A program made the position numbers and the translations under genes. A DNA stretch of 64,000 bases from Halostella salina (lineage in GTDB: Archaea; Halobacteriota; Halobacteria; Halobacteriales; Natronoarchaeaceae): the NCBI RefSeq assembly GCF_003675855.1, contig NZ_RCIH01000001.1, positions 558,001 through 622,000 of the forward strand, given 5' to 3'. Shown piece by piece: positions 43,310-52,234 of this stretch. Under the pieces are notes generated by a model. The model saw only the letters and a list, made by a program, of their open reading frames with translations. It had not been told where the DNA came from and searched no databases. Positions within the stretch are counted from its first letter, which is position 1; each line of letters begins with the position of its first letter.

Positions 43310-43999
43310 TTACGATTCGACCGCCCGCTCGAACCCGCGGAGGATACCCCGGCCGTCCGTGCCGCCCACGTCGGGGAGCGTCGCTCGCTCGGGGTGGGGC
43401 ATCATCACGGCGACGGTGTCGCGCTCGCCGAGGACGCCGGCGACCGCGTGCTTGGAGCCGTTGGGGTTTGCGGCCTCGGTCACCTCGCCGTCGGCGTCGC
43501 AGTACCGGAAGAGGACGCGTCCCTCGATCTCGAGCTCCGTCAGGCGCACGTCGTTGGCCTCGTAGCGCCCCTCGCCGTGGGCGATGGGGACCTCGATCAC
43601 CTCGCCCTGCTCGTAGGCGGCGGTCCAGGGCGTGTCGGCGTTCTCGACGCGCAGGTGGACGTGCTCGCACTGGAACCGCGCGCTCCGGTTCGTGGTGAAC
43701 GCCCCCTCGGTCAGCCCGGACTCGCAGCCGACCTGCGCGCCGTTGCAGACGCCGAGCACGGGGACGCCGTCGGCGGCGGCCTCGCGGACCTCCTCGACGA
43801 CCGGGGACTGCGCGGCCATCGCGCCGGCCCGCAGGTAGTCGCCGTAGGAGAAGCCGCCCGGGAGGACGACGCCCGTCGTGTCCTCGGGGAGGCCGTCCTC
43901 GTGCCACACGATCTCCGCGTCGATGTCGAGATGGGCGAGCGCGCGCTCGGCGTCGCGGTCGCAGTTGGAGCCGCCGAATCTGACGATAGCCACGGTCAC
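43310..43999 (-). CDS. purQ: Phosphoribosylformylglycinamidine synthase subunit PurQ
   Basis: The protein is 229 residues from a GTG at 43999 (reads MTVAIVRFGGSNCD); a GTG nine bases upstream is in frame. The glutaminase triad is visible: C in GVCNGAQVG near residue 83, and H and E in MPHPER near the end. PurQ frees ammonia from glutamine for PurL in the fourth step of purine synthesis. PurS is encoded just upstream; PurL is not in the window. The start of the gene forms one arm of the 53-bp tandem repeat. Confidence 0.93.
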   Translation of the reverse strand: MTVAIVRFGGSNCDRDAERALAHLDIDAEIVWHEDGLPEDTTGVVLPGGFSYGDYLRAGAMAAQSPVVEEVREAAADGVPVLGVCNGAQVGCESGLTEGAFTTNRSARFQCEHVHLRVENADTPWTAAYEQGEVIEVPIAHGEGRYEANDVRLTELEIEGRVLFRYCDADGEVTEAANPNGSKHAVAGVLGERDTVAVMMPHPERATLPDVGGTDGRGILRGFERAVES

Positions 44000-44095
44000 A
44001 GCGACCACCTCGTGTGGGAACCGAGCGTGGCTATCGTCGTGGCCACGGTCACAGCGACCACCTCGTGTGGGAATCGAGCGTGGCTATCGTCGTGG
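43990..44095. repeat. 53-bp tandem duplication with inverted arms at the 5' end of purQ
   Basis: Bases 43990-44042 and 44043-44095 are identical except for one C/T. Each unit starts with CCACGGTCACAGCGACCACC and ends with GAGCGTGGCTATCGTCGTGG. GACGATAGCCACG at 43982-43994, inside the purQ start, is inverted as CGTGGCTATCGTC near 44026-44038 and 44079-44091, so the message can fold in two alternative hairpins over its start codon. Confidence 0.8.
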
Positions 44096-44108
44096 TTGTG
44101 CCGGTCAT

Positions 44109-44360
44109 CTATCGCTCCTCGACCGCCACGTCGTAGTCGTGGATGGTCGGGTTCGCCAGCAGGCGTTCGGCCATCTCGTCGACGCGGTCCGCGGCCGCCT
44201 CCGCCGACTCGGCGTCGAGGTCGATCTCGAACCGGTCGGCCGACCGGAGGTCCGCCAGCTCGAACCCGAGGCGTTCCAGCGCCTGCTGGGTGGTCTCTGC
44301 CTCGGGGTCCAGCACGCCGTGCTTGAGTCGCACGGTGACGGTCGCGGTGTAGGCTGTCAT
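44109..44360 (-). CDS. purS: Phosphoribosylformylglycinamidine synthase subunit PurS
   Basis: The protein is 83 residues, starting MTAYTATVTVRLKHGVLDPE and ending in a NPTIHDYDV segment, the normal PurS layout. PurS is a small dimeric bridge between PurQ and PurL. It is followed by purQ after about 110 bases that consist mostly of the tandem repeat, which is a long gap for a pur operon. Confidence 0.92.
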   Translation of the reverse strand: MTAYTATVTVRLKHGVLDPEAETTQQALERLGFELADLRSADRFEIDLDAESAEAAADRVDEMAERLLANPTIHDYDVAVEER

Positions 44361-44484
44361 CACCTGACTCTGCGCGTTCGTGTTCAAAAACTCTTGTGAC
44401 TTCCCGACGGTGTACACGTTCGTGGACAGGCAGGTACGGCACGGAAACGAAGGCTTTTGCCGCCGCATGGCCGAGTCGTGGCCG

Positions 44485-44511
44485 ATGACTCCGAGCGACA
44501 GCGAGCGGAGG
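44485..44511. repeat. Stem-loop with GAGCGACAGCGAG-type loop over the purU ribosome site
   Basis: ACTCCG and CGGAGGT flank AGCGACAGCGAG just before the ATG at 44520. The loop is the one seen in the stem-loops at 20.7-21.0 kb. The right arm contains the GGAGG that would serve as the purU ribosome binding site, so the hairpin could hide it. Confidence 0.5.
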
Positions 44512-44519
44512 TGGTGGCG

Positions 44520-45485
44520 ATGACGACCGACCTGACCGAGATCACGGTGATCGGAGACGACGACACCGGACTGATCGCGCAGGTCACCTCCCTCCTGTTC
44601 GAGCGCGGAATCAACATCGAGGACCTGGACCAGGCCGTCCGGGACGGCCTGTTCCGCATGACGATGTCGGTCGACACGACCGACATGGTGTGTACCGAGT
44701 CGACGCTCCGCCGGGACCTGCACGACCTCGGGGAGGACCTGGGTGTCGACGTGCAGGTGCGGTTCCCGACCGAGCGCGAGACCCAGCAGATCGCCGTGCT
44801 CGTCACGAAGGAGTCCCACTGTCTGGAGGCGCTGTTCGAGGCGTGGGCCAACGACGACCTCGGCGCGGAGATCGGCGTCGTCATCGGCAACCACGACGAC
44901 CTCGAACCGCTCGCCGAGCAGTACGGCGTCCCGTTCCACGACGTGGGCGACGCCAACGGCCAGCCCGACGAGGACGAACTGCTGGACCTGCTCGCCGAGT
45001 ACGACGCCGACCTGGTCGTGCTGGCGCGGTACATGCGCATTCTCAGCCCGAACGTCGTGTTCCGGTACGAGGACCGCATCATCAACATCCACCCGAGCCT
45101 GCTACCGGCGTTCCCGGGTGCGAAGGCGTACCGGCAGGCCAAGGAGGAGGGCGTCCGCATCGCCGGCGTCACCGCCCACTACGTGACGACGGACCTGGAC
45201 CAGGGACCGATCATCACCCAGCGCGCGTTCGACGTGCCCGACGACGCCACGGTCGACGAGCTGCGCCGGCGCGGCCAGCCGCTCGAAGCCGACGCCTTGC
45301 TGGAGGCCGTCAAGCTCCACCTCAACGACGACGTGGCGTCCCATCGCGGCCGCACCAGCCTCCGCGACGGCGCGGAGCCGAGCGACTACCAGCTCGGCCT
45401 CTCACAGGCCGCCTCGGAGGCAAATCCCGACCGGCCGCTCGACGGTATCGGGGAGGCGATCGCAGAAGGGGAAGCGGACGACTAG
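44520..45485 (+). CDS. purU: Formyltetrahydrofolate deformylase PurU
   Basis: The protein is 321 residues from the ATG at 44520. An ACT domain (ITVIGDDDTGLIAQVTSLLF) comes first, then the formyltransferase fold with INIHPSLLPAFPGAKAYRQA and HYVTTDLDQGPII. PurU splits 10-formyl-tetrahydrofolate to formate and tetrahydrofolate, feeding formate-dependent purine steps. About 35 extra C-terminal residues are a haloarchaeal acidic tail. It is divergent from purS, so the two pathways share a promoter region. Confidence 0.88.
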   Translation: MTTDLTEITVIGDDDTGLIAQVTSLLFERGINIEDLDQAVRDGLFRMTMSVDTTDMVCTESTLRRDLHDLGEDLGVDVQVRFPTERETQQIAVLVTKESHCLEALFEAWANDDLGAEIGVVIGNHDDLEPLAEQYGVPFHDVGDANGQPDEDELLDLLAEYDADLVVLARYMRILSPNVVFRYEDRIINIHPSLLPAFPGAKAYRQAKEEGVRIAGVTAHYVTTDLDQGPIITQRAFDVPDDATVDELRRRGQPLEADALLEAVKLHLNDDVASHRGRTSLRDGAEPSDYQLGLSQAASEANPDRPLDGIGEAIAEGEADD

Positions 45486-45517
45486 GCTACCGGTATCGGG
45501 GGCTCGGGCGGCCCCTC

Positions 45518-45599
45518 ATAGTGGTTATTCCTCACTGTTTATCGGTGCTCGCCCGTATGGTACCGGCGAGCATCGGTAATTGGCGAGAATAACCACTAT
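45518..45599. terminator. 82-bp near-perfect inverted repeat between convergent genes
   Basis: ATAGTGGTTATTC at 45518-45530 is inverted as GAATAACCACTAT at 45587-45599, and GCTCGCC/GGCGAGC forms an inner pair, giving imperfect arms of about 35 bp. It lies between the stops of purU (45485) and the 45599-45781 gene, touching the latter. A two-way terminator is the simplest reading; a small MITE that landed between the genes fits as well. Confidence 0.55.
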
Positions 45600-45781
45600 C
45601 AGTCCCGCCACTCGTCGAGACAGGCGTCGTCGCAGAAATGCCGGTGTTCGACGGTGTCGTCCTCGACCGTCGTGTGGACGCGGTGGTCCGGCGTCCCGAC
45701 GACCGGGTCGCCGCAGTGCTCGCAGTTCGGCGCGTCCGCCTCGTCGACGTCCTCGCCGAGGTCCGACGTTGGATCGACCAT
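45599..45781 (-). CDS. 60-residue zinc-binding protein
   Basis: The protein shows CEHC near residue 20 and CDDAC near residue 50 with histidines between (VEHRHF), like a TRASH or treble-clef zinc finger. Many haloarchaea encode such small proteins; the role is unknown. Its stop codon overlaps the 82-bp inverted repeat by one base. It lies upstream of and convergent to no recognised partner except purU. Confidence 0.7.
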   Translation of the reverse strand: MVDPTSDLGEDVDEADAPNCEHCGDPVVGTPDHRVHTTVEDDTVEHRHFCDDACLDEWRD

Positions 45782-45857
45782 TTGATCCTACGGAGGCAAG
45801 CGCCACACTTCAATGGCACCTTTCGCGCAGTATCCCGAACGCCCGGCCCCGTCGGCC

Positions 45858-46928
45858 TCAGAGCCGCCGCACCGCGCCGATCGCCGAATCCAGCGGCGGC
45901 GCGTCGAACAGGTCGCGGCCGACGTAGGCGTTCGCGCCGGCGGCGTAGAGGTCCCGCGCGACCGCGACCACGTCGTCGTCGAGCGGTTCGGGGCGGGCGT
46001 CACAGAGGCGTTTCCAGTCCGCCACGTCCCGCCGCTCGGCTTCCGCCTTCGCCGTCTTGACGGCGTCGACCCACTCTGGCTGGGTGCGCTTGTGGTACTG
46101 GCGGAGCACCTCCTTCGAGATCTGGGTGCCCTCGTAGCTGAAGCGGTTCTCGTCGAACGTGCCGACCACGTCCGCGACCCGGATCTCGCCGTTCGCGGAC
46201 CCGGTGGTCCGCTCACCGTCGGCGGCAGCGGCCGCCCCGTAGTACAGACACTCGATCTTCCCGTCCTCGTGGGTCAGCCCCGCCTCGTCGGCACGCTCCG
46301 TGACGACGCGGTTGACCTCGAGTGCGACCGCTTCGAGGTCGTCTATCGACGCCGCGCCGGCGATCCGGTCGGCCTCGGCGCGGTCGAGGTAGCGGTCGCC
46401 CTCCTCGTACTTCGTCGAGAACTCGACGATCGGCTCGTCCAGGTCGACGACCTCGTCGGGCCATTCGTCGAAATCGAGTCCGTGGTCGGCCGGGTCGGTC
46501 CGGCGGCGCAGGCTGGAGCCGACGGGGACGCGGTTCCGGAACACGATCTCCAGGGGAACGAGGTAGTTCCCGCCGGCGGCGTCGTGGTACGCGTCGTAGT
46601 CGTAGTCCCGGCCTTCGTGTGGCAGGTCGGGGACCTGCGTCAGGTCGATGGCCATCTCGCGGGGCGGTTCGGCCGCTTCGGCGAGCGGGACGGGGTCGTC
46701 GCCACCCGCGGGTACGACGCCGCGGTAGTGCGTCGGGATCCCCGCGTCCTCCAGCAGTTCGAAGTTGTACGCGCCCATCGCACAGAGGCTCGCCCCCTTG
46801 TCCGGGATCTCGTCGGGCATCTTCCCCCAGTCGAAGACGGAGTAGTCGTCCGTGAAGACGAACGACCCCCGGCCGAGTTCGTCCTCCGTCGCCGCCGCCT
46901 CGATGCGGAACTCCTTGACGCTGGTCAC
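45858..46928 (-). CDS. purC: Phosphoribosylaminoimidazole-succinocarboxamide synthase PurC
   Basis: The protein is 356 residues, longer than the bacterial form of about 240, as is usual in haloarchaea. [23 protein letters not shown] is the nucleotide-binding start (given in part), [16 protein letters not shown] binds the substrate phosphate and [10 protein letters not shown] is the active-site stretch. PurC joins aspartate to CAIR in step eight of purine synthesis. The first ATG at 46928 gives a normal N-terminus. It is divergent from cofH. Confidence 0.92.
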   Translation of the reverse strand: MTSVKEFRIEAAATEDELGRGSFVFTDDYSVFDWGKMPDEIPDKGASLCAMGAYNFELLEDAGIPTHYRGVVPAGGDDPVPLAEAAEPPREMAIDLTQVPDLPHEGRDYDYDAYHDAAGGNYLVPLEIVFRNRVPVGSSLRRRTDPADHGLDFDEWPDEVVDLDEPIVEFSTKYEEGDRYLDRAEADRIAGAASIDDLEAVALEVNRVVTERADEAGLTHEDGKIECLYYGAAAAADGERTTGSANGEIRVADVVGTFDENRFSYEGTQISKEVLRQYHKRTQPEWVDAVKTAKAEAERRDVADWKRLCDARPEPLDDDVVAVARDLYAAGANAYVGRDLFDAPPLDSAIGAVRRL

Positions 46929-47048
46929 GCGTCGACCACCTGCTCCATGGGTTGACTCCCGGGGGCGTGGTTAAAAAGGGTTAGCAGTCCGCCCGCACGC
47001 CCGCCGGGACCCGCACCCTTTTCACGAACCGGTCTAAGAGAGTGGACA

Positions 47049-48425
47049 ATGACCGACGCGGCCACGACCGGACCGGGGAGCGGCGAGGAGATCCGGTTCG
47101 AGCACCGCCCCGAAACCGACCAGTCGTTCGAGAACGCGCTGGCGAAGGCCCGCGACGGGGAGCGCCTGACCGTCGCCGACGGCGTCGAACTCATGACGAC
47201 CGGCACCGACGCCGACGGGATCGACCCCCGGCGCAAGGAGCGCGTGCTGGAACTGGCCGACCGCCGCCGGGCCGAGGCAGTGGGCGACGAGGTGACGTTC
47301 GTCGCCAACCTGAACAACAACGTGACGACGGCGTGCAACACGGGCTGTCTGTTCTGCAACTTCAAGGACACCGCCGAGCACTTCGAGGCCGACAACGACG
47401 CGAGCCACGCCGGGTTCACCAAGACGCCCGCCGAGTCCCGGGAGATCGTCCGTGACGCCGTCGAGATGGGCGTGTACGAGGTCACCTCGGTCTCGGGCCT
47501 GCATCCGGCGTTCGCGCTGGACGACGAACACCTCGAACTCCTCGAGGCGAGCGACCGCGGCGACCTGAACTACAAGCCGCCCGAACGCTACGAGGTCGAC
47601 CCGGGCACCTACTGCGAGCAGATGGACGCGATGGCCGTCGACGGCGTCCACCTCCACTCGATGACGCCGGAGGAGGCGTACCATGGCCGTCGAGGCACCG
47701 ACTGGTCGTACGAGGAGGTGTACGGCCGGCTCAAGGACGCCGGACTCGACTCGGTGCCGGGGACCGCCGCCGAGATCCTCGTCGACGAGGTGCGGGACGC
47801 CATCTGTCCGGGCAAGATCGGCACCGACGAGTGGCTCGAAGCGATGGAGGCCGCCGCAAACGTCGGGTTAGACACCACCGCGACGATCATGTACGGCCAC
47901 GTCGAGAACGCGATGCACCGCGTCATGCATCTCGACCGGATCCGCGACCTGCAGGACCGGACCGACGCGATCACGGAGTTCGTCCCCCTCTCCTTCGTCC
48001 ACGAGAACACGCCGCTGTTCGAGTACGACATGGTCACCGGCGGCGCGAGCGACGCCGAGGACGAACTGATGATCGCCGTCTCCCGGCTCTTTCTGGACAA
48101 CGTCGACCATATCCAGTCCTCGTGGGTGAAGTTCGGCGACGCGAAGGGGCTGAAACTGCTCAACTGTGGCGCGGACGACTTCATGGGCACCATCCTCTCC
48201 GAGGAGATCACCAAACGCGCCGGCGGCGACTACGGCGAGTACCGGTCGTTCGACGAGTACGCCGACATGATCGCCGCCATCGGCCGCACGCCGGTCGAGC
48301 GCTCGACGGACTACCGACAGCGCCGCGTCCTCGACCCGGCCGACCGCCCCCACGGTCCTGAACTCGGTCCCAAGGCCGACGGGACGCCGATGCTTCGCCG
48401 GGAGACGCCCGCCACGGACGACTGA
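47049..48425 (+). CDS. cofH: FO synthase subunit 2 CofH
   Basis: The protein is 458 residues. The radical SAM cysteines are in CNTGCLFCNF near residue 95, and HSMTPEEAYHG and FVPLSFVHENTPL match the CofH family. CofH and CofG together make the deazaflavin FO from tyrosine and a ribityl uracil precursor. cofG and cofC are on the opposite strand 2-3 kb away, separated by an HTH_10 gene and nuoH, so the F420 genes are split. Confidence 0.92.
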   Translation: MTDAATTGPGSGEEIRFEHRPETDQSFENALAKARDGERLTVADGVELMTTGTDADGIDPRRKERVLELADRRRAEAVGDEVTFVANLNNNVTTACNTGCLFCNFKDTAEHFEADNDASHAGFTKTPAESREIVRDAVEMGVYEVTSVSGLHPAFALDDEHLELLEASDRGDLNYKPPERYEVDPGTYCEQMDAMAVDGVHLHSMTPEEAYHGRRGTDWSYEEVYGRLKDAGLDSVPGTAAEILVDEVRDAICPGKIGTDEWLEAMEAAANVGLDTTATIMYGHVENAMHRVMHLDRIRDLQDRTDAITEFVPLSFVHENTPLFEYDMVTGGASDAEDELMIAVSRLFLDNVDHIQSSWVKFGDAKGLKLLNCGADDFMGTILSEEITKRAGGDYGEYRSFDEYADMIAAIGRTPVERSTDYRQRRVLDPADRPHGPELGPKADGTPMLRRETPATDD

Positions 48426-48550
48426 GAGCGTTCGTCCTCGCGGATTCCCGGTGGGTGCTGCCCCCGGCGCTCGCCCCCACCGGGAACGGGTGAGACCAGC
48501 CGGTCCGAGTTCCCCGTAGCTATTTGACACCGCGTGGGGATCCCTCGGCC

Positions 48551-49237
48551 ATGCGCTACGTGCGGATCCGGATCACGCCGACCGAGGGGCAGGGGTTCCA
48601 CCCGCTCGGAGAGGCGCTGAGCGAGGAGCCGTCGGTGACTCGCGGGGCGATCCACCGGGACGAACTGCTGGACGACGGCACCGCGGTCATGCTCGCCGAG
48701 GCCAGGGGGGATCGTGACCGGTACGAGGCGATCCTGCAGTCGTCGCCCCACGTCCTCGACTACGCGGTCACGGGTGCCGACGGCTGGTGGTACTCGTACA
48801 CGCACTTCGAGCCGACCGACCTCACGCGTCGGATGCTCCAGCACCAGCGCGAGTCGGAACTGGTGCTGGAGATGCCCATCGAGGTCGCCGAGGACGGGTC
48901 CTACGACATGACGCTGGTCGGCGACGAGGGTGCGTTCGCCGACGCCGTGACGATCGACACCGACGAGTTCTCGGTGACGGTGCTGGAGACGGGCAGCCAC
49001 GCCCCGCAGGTCGACGAGCTGTTCGGGACGCTCACAGCCCGCCAGCAGGAGGTGCTGGAGGCGGCCGTCCGCCTCGGCTACTACGAGAACCCGCGGGAGG
49101 CGACCCACGAGGCGATCGCCGACCGCGTCGACGCCTCGCCGAGCACCGTCGGGGAGCACCTGCGGAAGATCGAGTCCCGGATCTTCTCGCGGTTCGTCCG
49201 GACCGGCGCGAGCGACGAGCCGCGTCCGACGCCGTAG
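48551..49237 (+). CDS. HTH_10 (Bat-like) transcription regulator
   Basis: The protein is 228 residues from the ATG at 48551. It starts MRYVRIRITPTEGQGFHPLG and has the common ligand or dimer domain of small Bat-like regulators. The DNA-binding part is LTARQQEVLEAAVRLGYYEN with a second helix-turn-helix near SPSTVGEHLRKIESRI. No target can be named; nearby cofH and nuoH are possible. Confidence 0.87.
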   Translation: MRYVRIRITPTEGQGFHPLGEALSEEPSVTRGAIHRDELLDDGTAVMLAEARGDRDRYEAILQSSPHVLDYAVTGADGWWYSYTHFEPTDLTRRMLQHQRESELVLEMPIEVAEDGSYDMTLVGDEGAFADAVTIDTDEFSVTVLETGSHAPQVDELFGTLTARQQEVLEAAVRLGYYENPREATHEAIADRVDASPSTVGEHLRKIESRIFSRFVRTGASDEPRPTP

Positions 49238-49265
49238 CCGCGCCGACGACGCGACGCCGGGGCAG

Positions 49266-50318
49266 CTACGCCACGACGAACGGCAGGATCAGCGCCGTCA
49301 GGACGAGGTTGACGAAGGAGAGCACCAGCATCCCCTTCCAGCCGACGCCGATGAGCTGGTCGATCCGGAGCCGGGGCATCGCCGACCGCGCCCACTGCGT
49401 GAACAGGAAGACGGCCCACATCTTGAGCAGGAACCAGACGATCCCCGGCAGCACGGGCCCGGCGGGCCCGCCGAGAAACAGCGTGGCGATCAGCGCGCCG
49501 CCGAGGAAGATGTGGAGGAACTCGCCGAGGTACAGCAACACGAAGTACACCGACGAGTACTCCGTCTGGAACCCCGCGACGATCTCGGTCGGCGCTTCGG
49601 GCGTGTCGAACGGGTTGCGCCCGACCTCCGCGAGGTTCGCCACCACGAACAGCGCGAACGCGAACGGGTTGACGAGGGCGTACCACGACGGGACCGTGAC
49701 GCCGGCGAGCGTCACCAGCGGCTCGGCCTGGGCGGCGACGATCTCGCTGGTCTGCATCGTCCCGGCGAGCAGGACGACGGAGGCGGCCGTCACGACCAGC
49801 GGGATCTCGTAGGCGATGTTCTGGGCGACCGCCCGCAGCGCCCCCAAAAGCGAGAACTTGTTGTTCGAGGCGTAGCCGGCCATCGTCATGCCGAGCGTCG
49901 CCAGCGACGCCGCCGCGAAGGCGAAGACGATCCCCGTCGCGGGGTCGGCCAGCTGGATCCCGCTGCCCATCGGAATCACCGCGAAACCGAAGAGCGCGGA
50001 GAAGGTGACCAGCAGCGGCGCGATGTCGTACGCCGGTCGGTCGGCGTTCTCGGGGACGATGAGCTCCTTCGACAGCAGCCGCACCACGTCGGCGACGATG
50101 ATGAGCAGGCCCCCAGGCCCCATCCGGTTCGGGCCCTGCTTCCCCCAGATCCCCGCGAGTACCTTCCGTTTCGCCCAGGGACCGGCGACCGCGGCGTTCG
50201 TCAGCAGTATCAGCGAGACGACGACCGCACCGAGCACGCCCGCGACGAACCCGCCGACCGGGCCCGACCCGAGTCCGAGTTCCCCCGCGAGCGTCTCCGG
50301 GAGCGTCGTGACTGTCAT
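49266..50318 (-). CDS. nuoH: NADH dehydrogenase-like complex I subunit NuoH
   Basis: The protein is 350 residues with about eight membrane segments. GIWGKQGPNRMGPGGLL, AGYASNNKFSLLGALRAVAQNIAYEIP (in part) and GRNPFDTPEAPTEIVAGFQTEYSS (in part) are the conserved NuoH loops that form the quinone path. In haloarchaea the complex takes electrons from a donor other than NADH. The other nuo genes are not adjacent, so this is a lone copy or one end of a broken cluster. Confidence 0.92.
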   Translation of the reverse strand: MTVTTLPETLAGELGLGSGPVGGFVAGVLGAVVVSLILLTNAAVAGPWAKRKVLAGIWGKQGPNRMGPGGLLIIVADVVRLLSKELIVPENADRPAYDIAPLLVTFSALFGFAVIPMGSGIQLADPATGIVFAFAAASLATLGMTMAGYASNNKFSLLGALRAVAQNIAYEIPLVVTAASVVLLAGTMQTSEIVAAQAEPLVTLAGVTVPSWYALVNPFAFALFVVANLAEVGRNPFDTPEAPTEIVAGFQTEYSSVYFVLLYLGEFLHIFLGGALIATLFLGGPAGPVLPGIVWFLLKMWAVFLFTQWARSAMPRLRIDQLIGVGWKGMLVLSFVNLVLTALILPFVVA

Positions 50319-50389
50319 CGTCCGGACGTTCGGTCCGGGGGGCAGTAGCCCCGTCGCCGGTGATGCGGGGCGGGTTTAAGTCGGCGGCC

Positions 50390-51535
50390 TCAGTCCGCCG
50401 CGAGCGACTCGCCGCCCAGCACCGCGCGGTACCGCTCGCCGGCGGCGTCGTCGGCGGTGAGCGCCGCCCGAACGCGCTCGCTGATCCAGTCGCCCGTCGC
50501 GGGGTCGCCGTCGAACCCCGGCGAGCGCAGGTCCGGCGGCAGATAGCGCTCGTACACCGGCAGGCGCTCGCGGAGCGGGACGCCGGCGTCGTCGGCGATG
50601 TTCCGCAGCGCGTCGAGCGCCGGCCACGCGTAGTCAGGGTTGATGTGGTCGTCGGTCACCGGGGAGACGCCGCCCAGGTCGTCGATACCGCAGTCGACCA
50701 CCTCGCCGGCCGGCGCGAGGTTCGGCGGCACCTGCACGGACACCGTCTCGGGCAGGCAGTGCCGCGCCATCGCCACCGCGCGGCGCAGGTCGTCGACCGA
50801 CGGCGTCGGTCCCCGCCAGCGCTCGTTCTCAGCGACCGGCTGGACGATCACCTCCTGAACGTGCCCGTAGCGCTCGTGTAGCTCCCGGATCGCGAGCAGG
50901 CTCTCCGCGCGGTCGGCCCAGTCGTCGCCGATGCCCACGAGGATGCCCGTCGTGAACGGGACGCCCAACTCGCCCGCGTTGCGGATGGTGTTGAGCCGCT
51001 GGCCGGGGTTTTTCGCCCGCGGGCCGCCGTGGGCCTGCACGTCGGCGGTCGTCTCCAGCATCACGCCCATGCTGGCGTTCAGGTCGGCGACGCGGGCCAT
51101 CTCCTCGCGGGTCTGGTCGCCGGGGTTCGCGTGGGGGAGCAGTCCCTCATCCAGCGCTATCTCGCAGACCCGCCGGAGGTAGTCGTGGATCGAGTCGTGG
51201 CCCCACTCGGCCAGTTGCTCGTGGACCGCCTCGTACCGGTCGTCCGGGTCGTCGCCGAACGTGAACAGCGCCTCGGTACAGCCCGCGTCCGCGCCGGTTC
51301 GGAGGACGTCCCGGACCTCGTCGGGGCTCATCAGCGTGGCCTCGCCGGGCGGGTCGAAGTAGGTGCAGTACGTGCAGGTGTACCGGCAGGCGGTCGTCAG
51401 CGGCACGAAGACGTTCCGCGCGAAGGAGAGCTCGTCGGCCGGGGACACGTCGCCGGGGGTCACGTCCAGTAGCTCCGCGACCGCCGCGTCCTCGATGGCG
51501 AGGTCGATGCCGTACTCGTCGGCCCCCGGGATCAT
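50390..51535 (-). CDS. cofG: FO synthase subunit 1 CofG
   Basis: The protein is 381 residues. The radical SAM cysteines are CRYTCTYCTYF near residue 50. FTFGDDPDDRYEAV, HANPGDQTREEM and GILVGIGDDWADRAESL are CofG landmarks. It works with CofH to make FO. cofC follows upstream of it in transcription order, 45 bases away. Confidence 0.92.
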   Translation of the reverse strand: MIPGADEYGIDLAIEDAAVAELLDVTPGDVSPADELSFARNVFVPLTTACRYTCTYCTYFDPPGEATLMSPDEVRDVLRTGADAGCTEALFTFGDDPDDRYEAVHEQLAEWGHDSIHDYLRRVCEIALDEGLLPHANPGDQTREEMARVADLNASMGVMLETTADVQAHGGPRAKNPGQRLNTIRNAGELGVPFTTGILVGIGDDWADRAESLLAIRELHERYGHVQEVIVQPVAENERWRGPTPSVDDLRRAVAMARHCLPETVSVQVPPNLAPAGEVVDCGIDDLGGVSPVTDDHINPDYAWPALDALRNIADDAGVPLRERLPVYERYLPPDLRSPGFDGDPATGDWISERVRAALTADDAAGERYRAVLGGESLAAD

Positions 51536-51580
51536 CGCCTCGTCCTCGTCGCCGGCGGGCCAAAAGGCTTGACGTTGCGG

Positions 51581-52195
51581 TCACTCGCGGCGGACGACTT
51601 CGACCCGGCCGTCGCCGGCGTCGAGTTCGAACCCGGCGTCGGCGAGCCAGTCCCGCGCCGCGCCGTCGCCGTGGAGCAACACCTCCGCCAGGTCCGCGCG
51701 CTCGTCCACGTCGGTCGCCAGCCGGAAGGAGTCGACGACGGCCAGGCTCGCGCCCACCGCCTCGGCGCGCTCGCGGTGGTCGCGGAAGGACGCCCCGTGG
51801 TAGTCGACCCGGAAGCCGTCGTGGCGGACGGCCAGCGCGTTCGTCCCGCCGCCGAGTCCGGGGGCGATCGCGACGTCACCGCCGGTGCCGTACAGCCGGC
51901 CGACGGCATCCCCGGTGGCGAGCGCCAAGTCGGCCATGACGACCGCGACCGGGCCGCGACGGCCGTCGATGGCGGCGTTCACCGCGGTCGAGAGCGCCCG
52001 GTCGTCCAATGTCACGGGCGCGTCGATCTCGACGGGGCGGGTCGCGAGCACCGTCGGCTCACCGCCCGCGTCGCGGACGGCGGCGAGCACGTCGGCGAGC
52101 ATCGCCCGGGCGAACGCCCGGCGCTCGTCCGGGTCGAGGACGCCGCTCAGGCGGGTCTTCGGGTTCTCGGCGGCGTACGGAACGACGGTGTGCAT
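51581..52195 (-). CDS. cofC: 2-phospho-L-lactate guanylyltransferase CofC
   Basis: The protein is 204 residues. It begins MHTVVPYAAENPKTRLSGVL, the nucleotide-binding start of the family, and shows VAVVMADLALATGDAV and GLGGGTNALAVR. CofC makes the activated three-carbon unit that CofD attaches to FO. It is likely cotranscribed with cofG. Confidence 0.9.
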   Translation of the reverse strand: MHTVVPYAAENPKTRLSGVLDPDERRAFARAMLADVLAAVRDAGGEPTVLATRPVEIDAPVTLDDRALSTAVNAAIDGRRGPVAVVMADLALATGDAVGRLYGTGGDVAIAPGLGGGTNALAVRHDGFRVDYHGASFRDHRERAEAVGASLAVVDSFRLATDVDERADLAEVLLHGDGAARDWLADAGFELDAGDGRVEVVRRE

Positions 52196-52234
52196 CGCTC
52201 GGACCTACGTCGTGGTGGCGGGAAAAAGGGGTCG

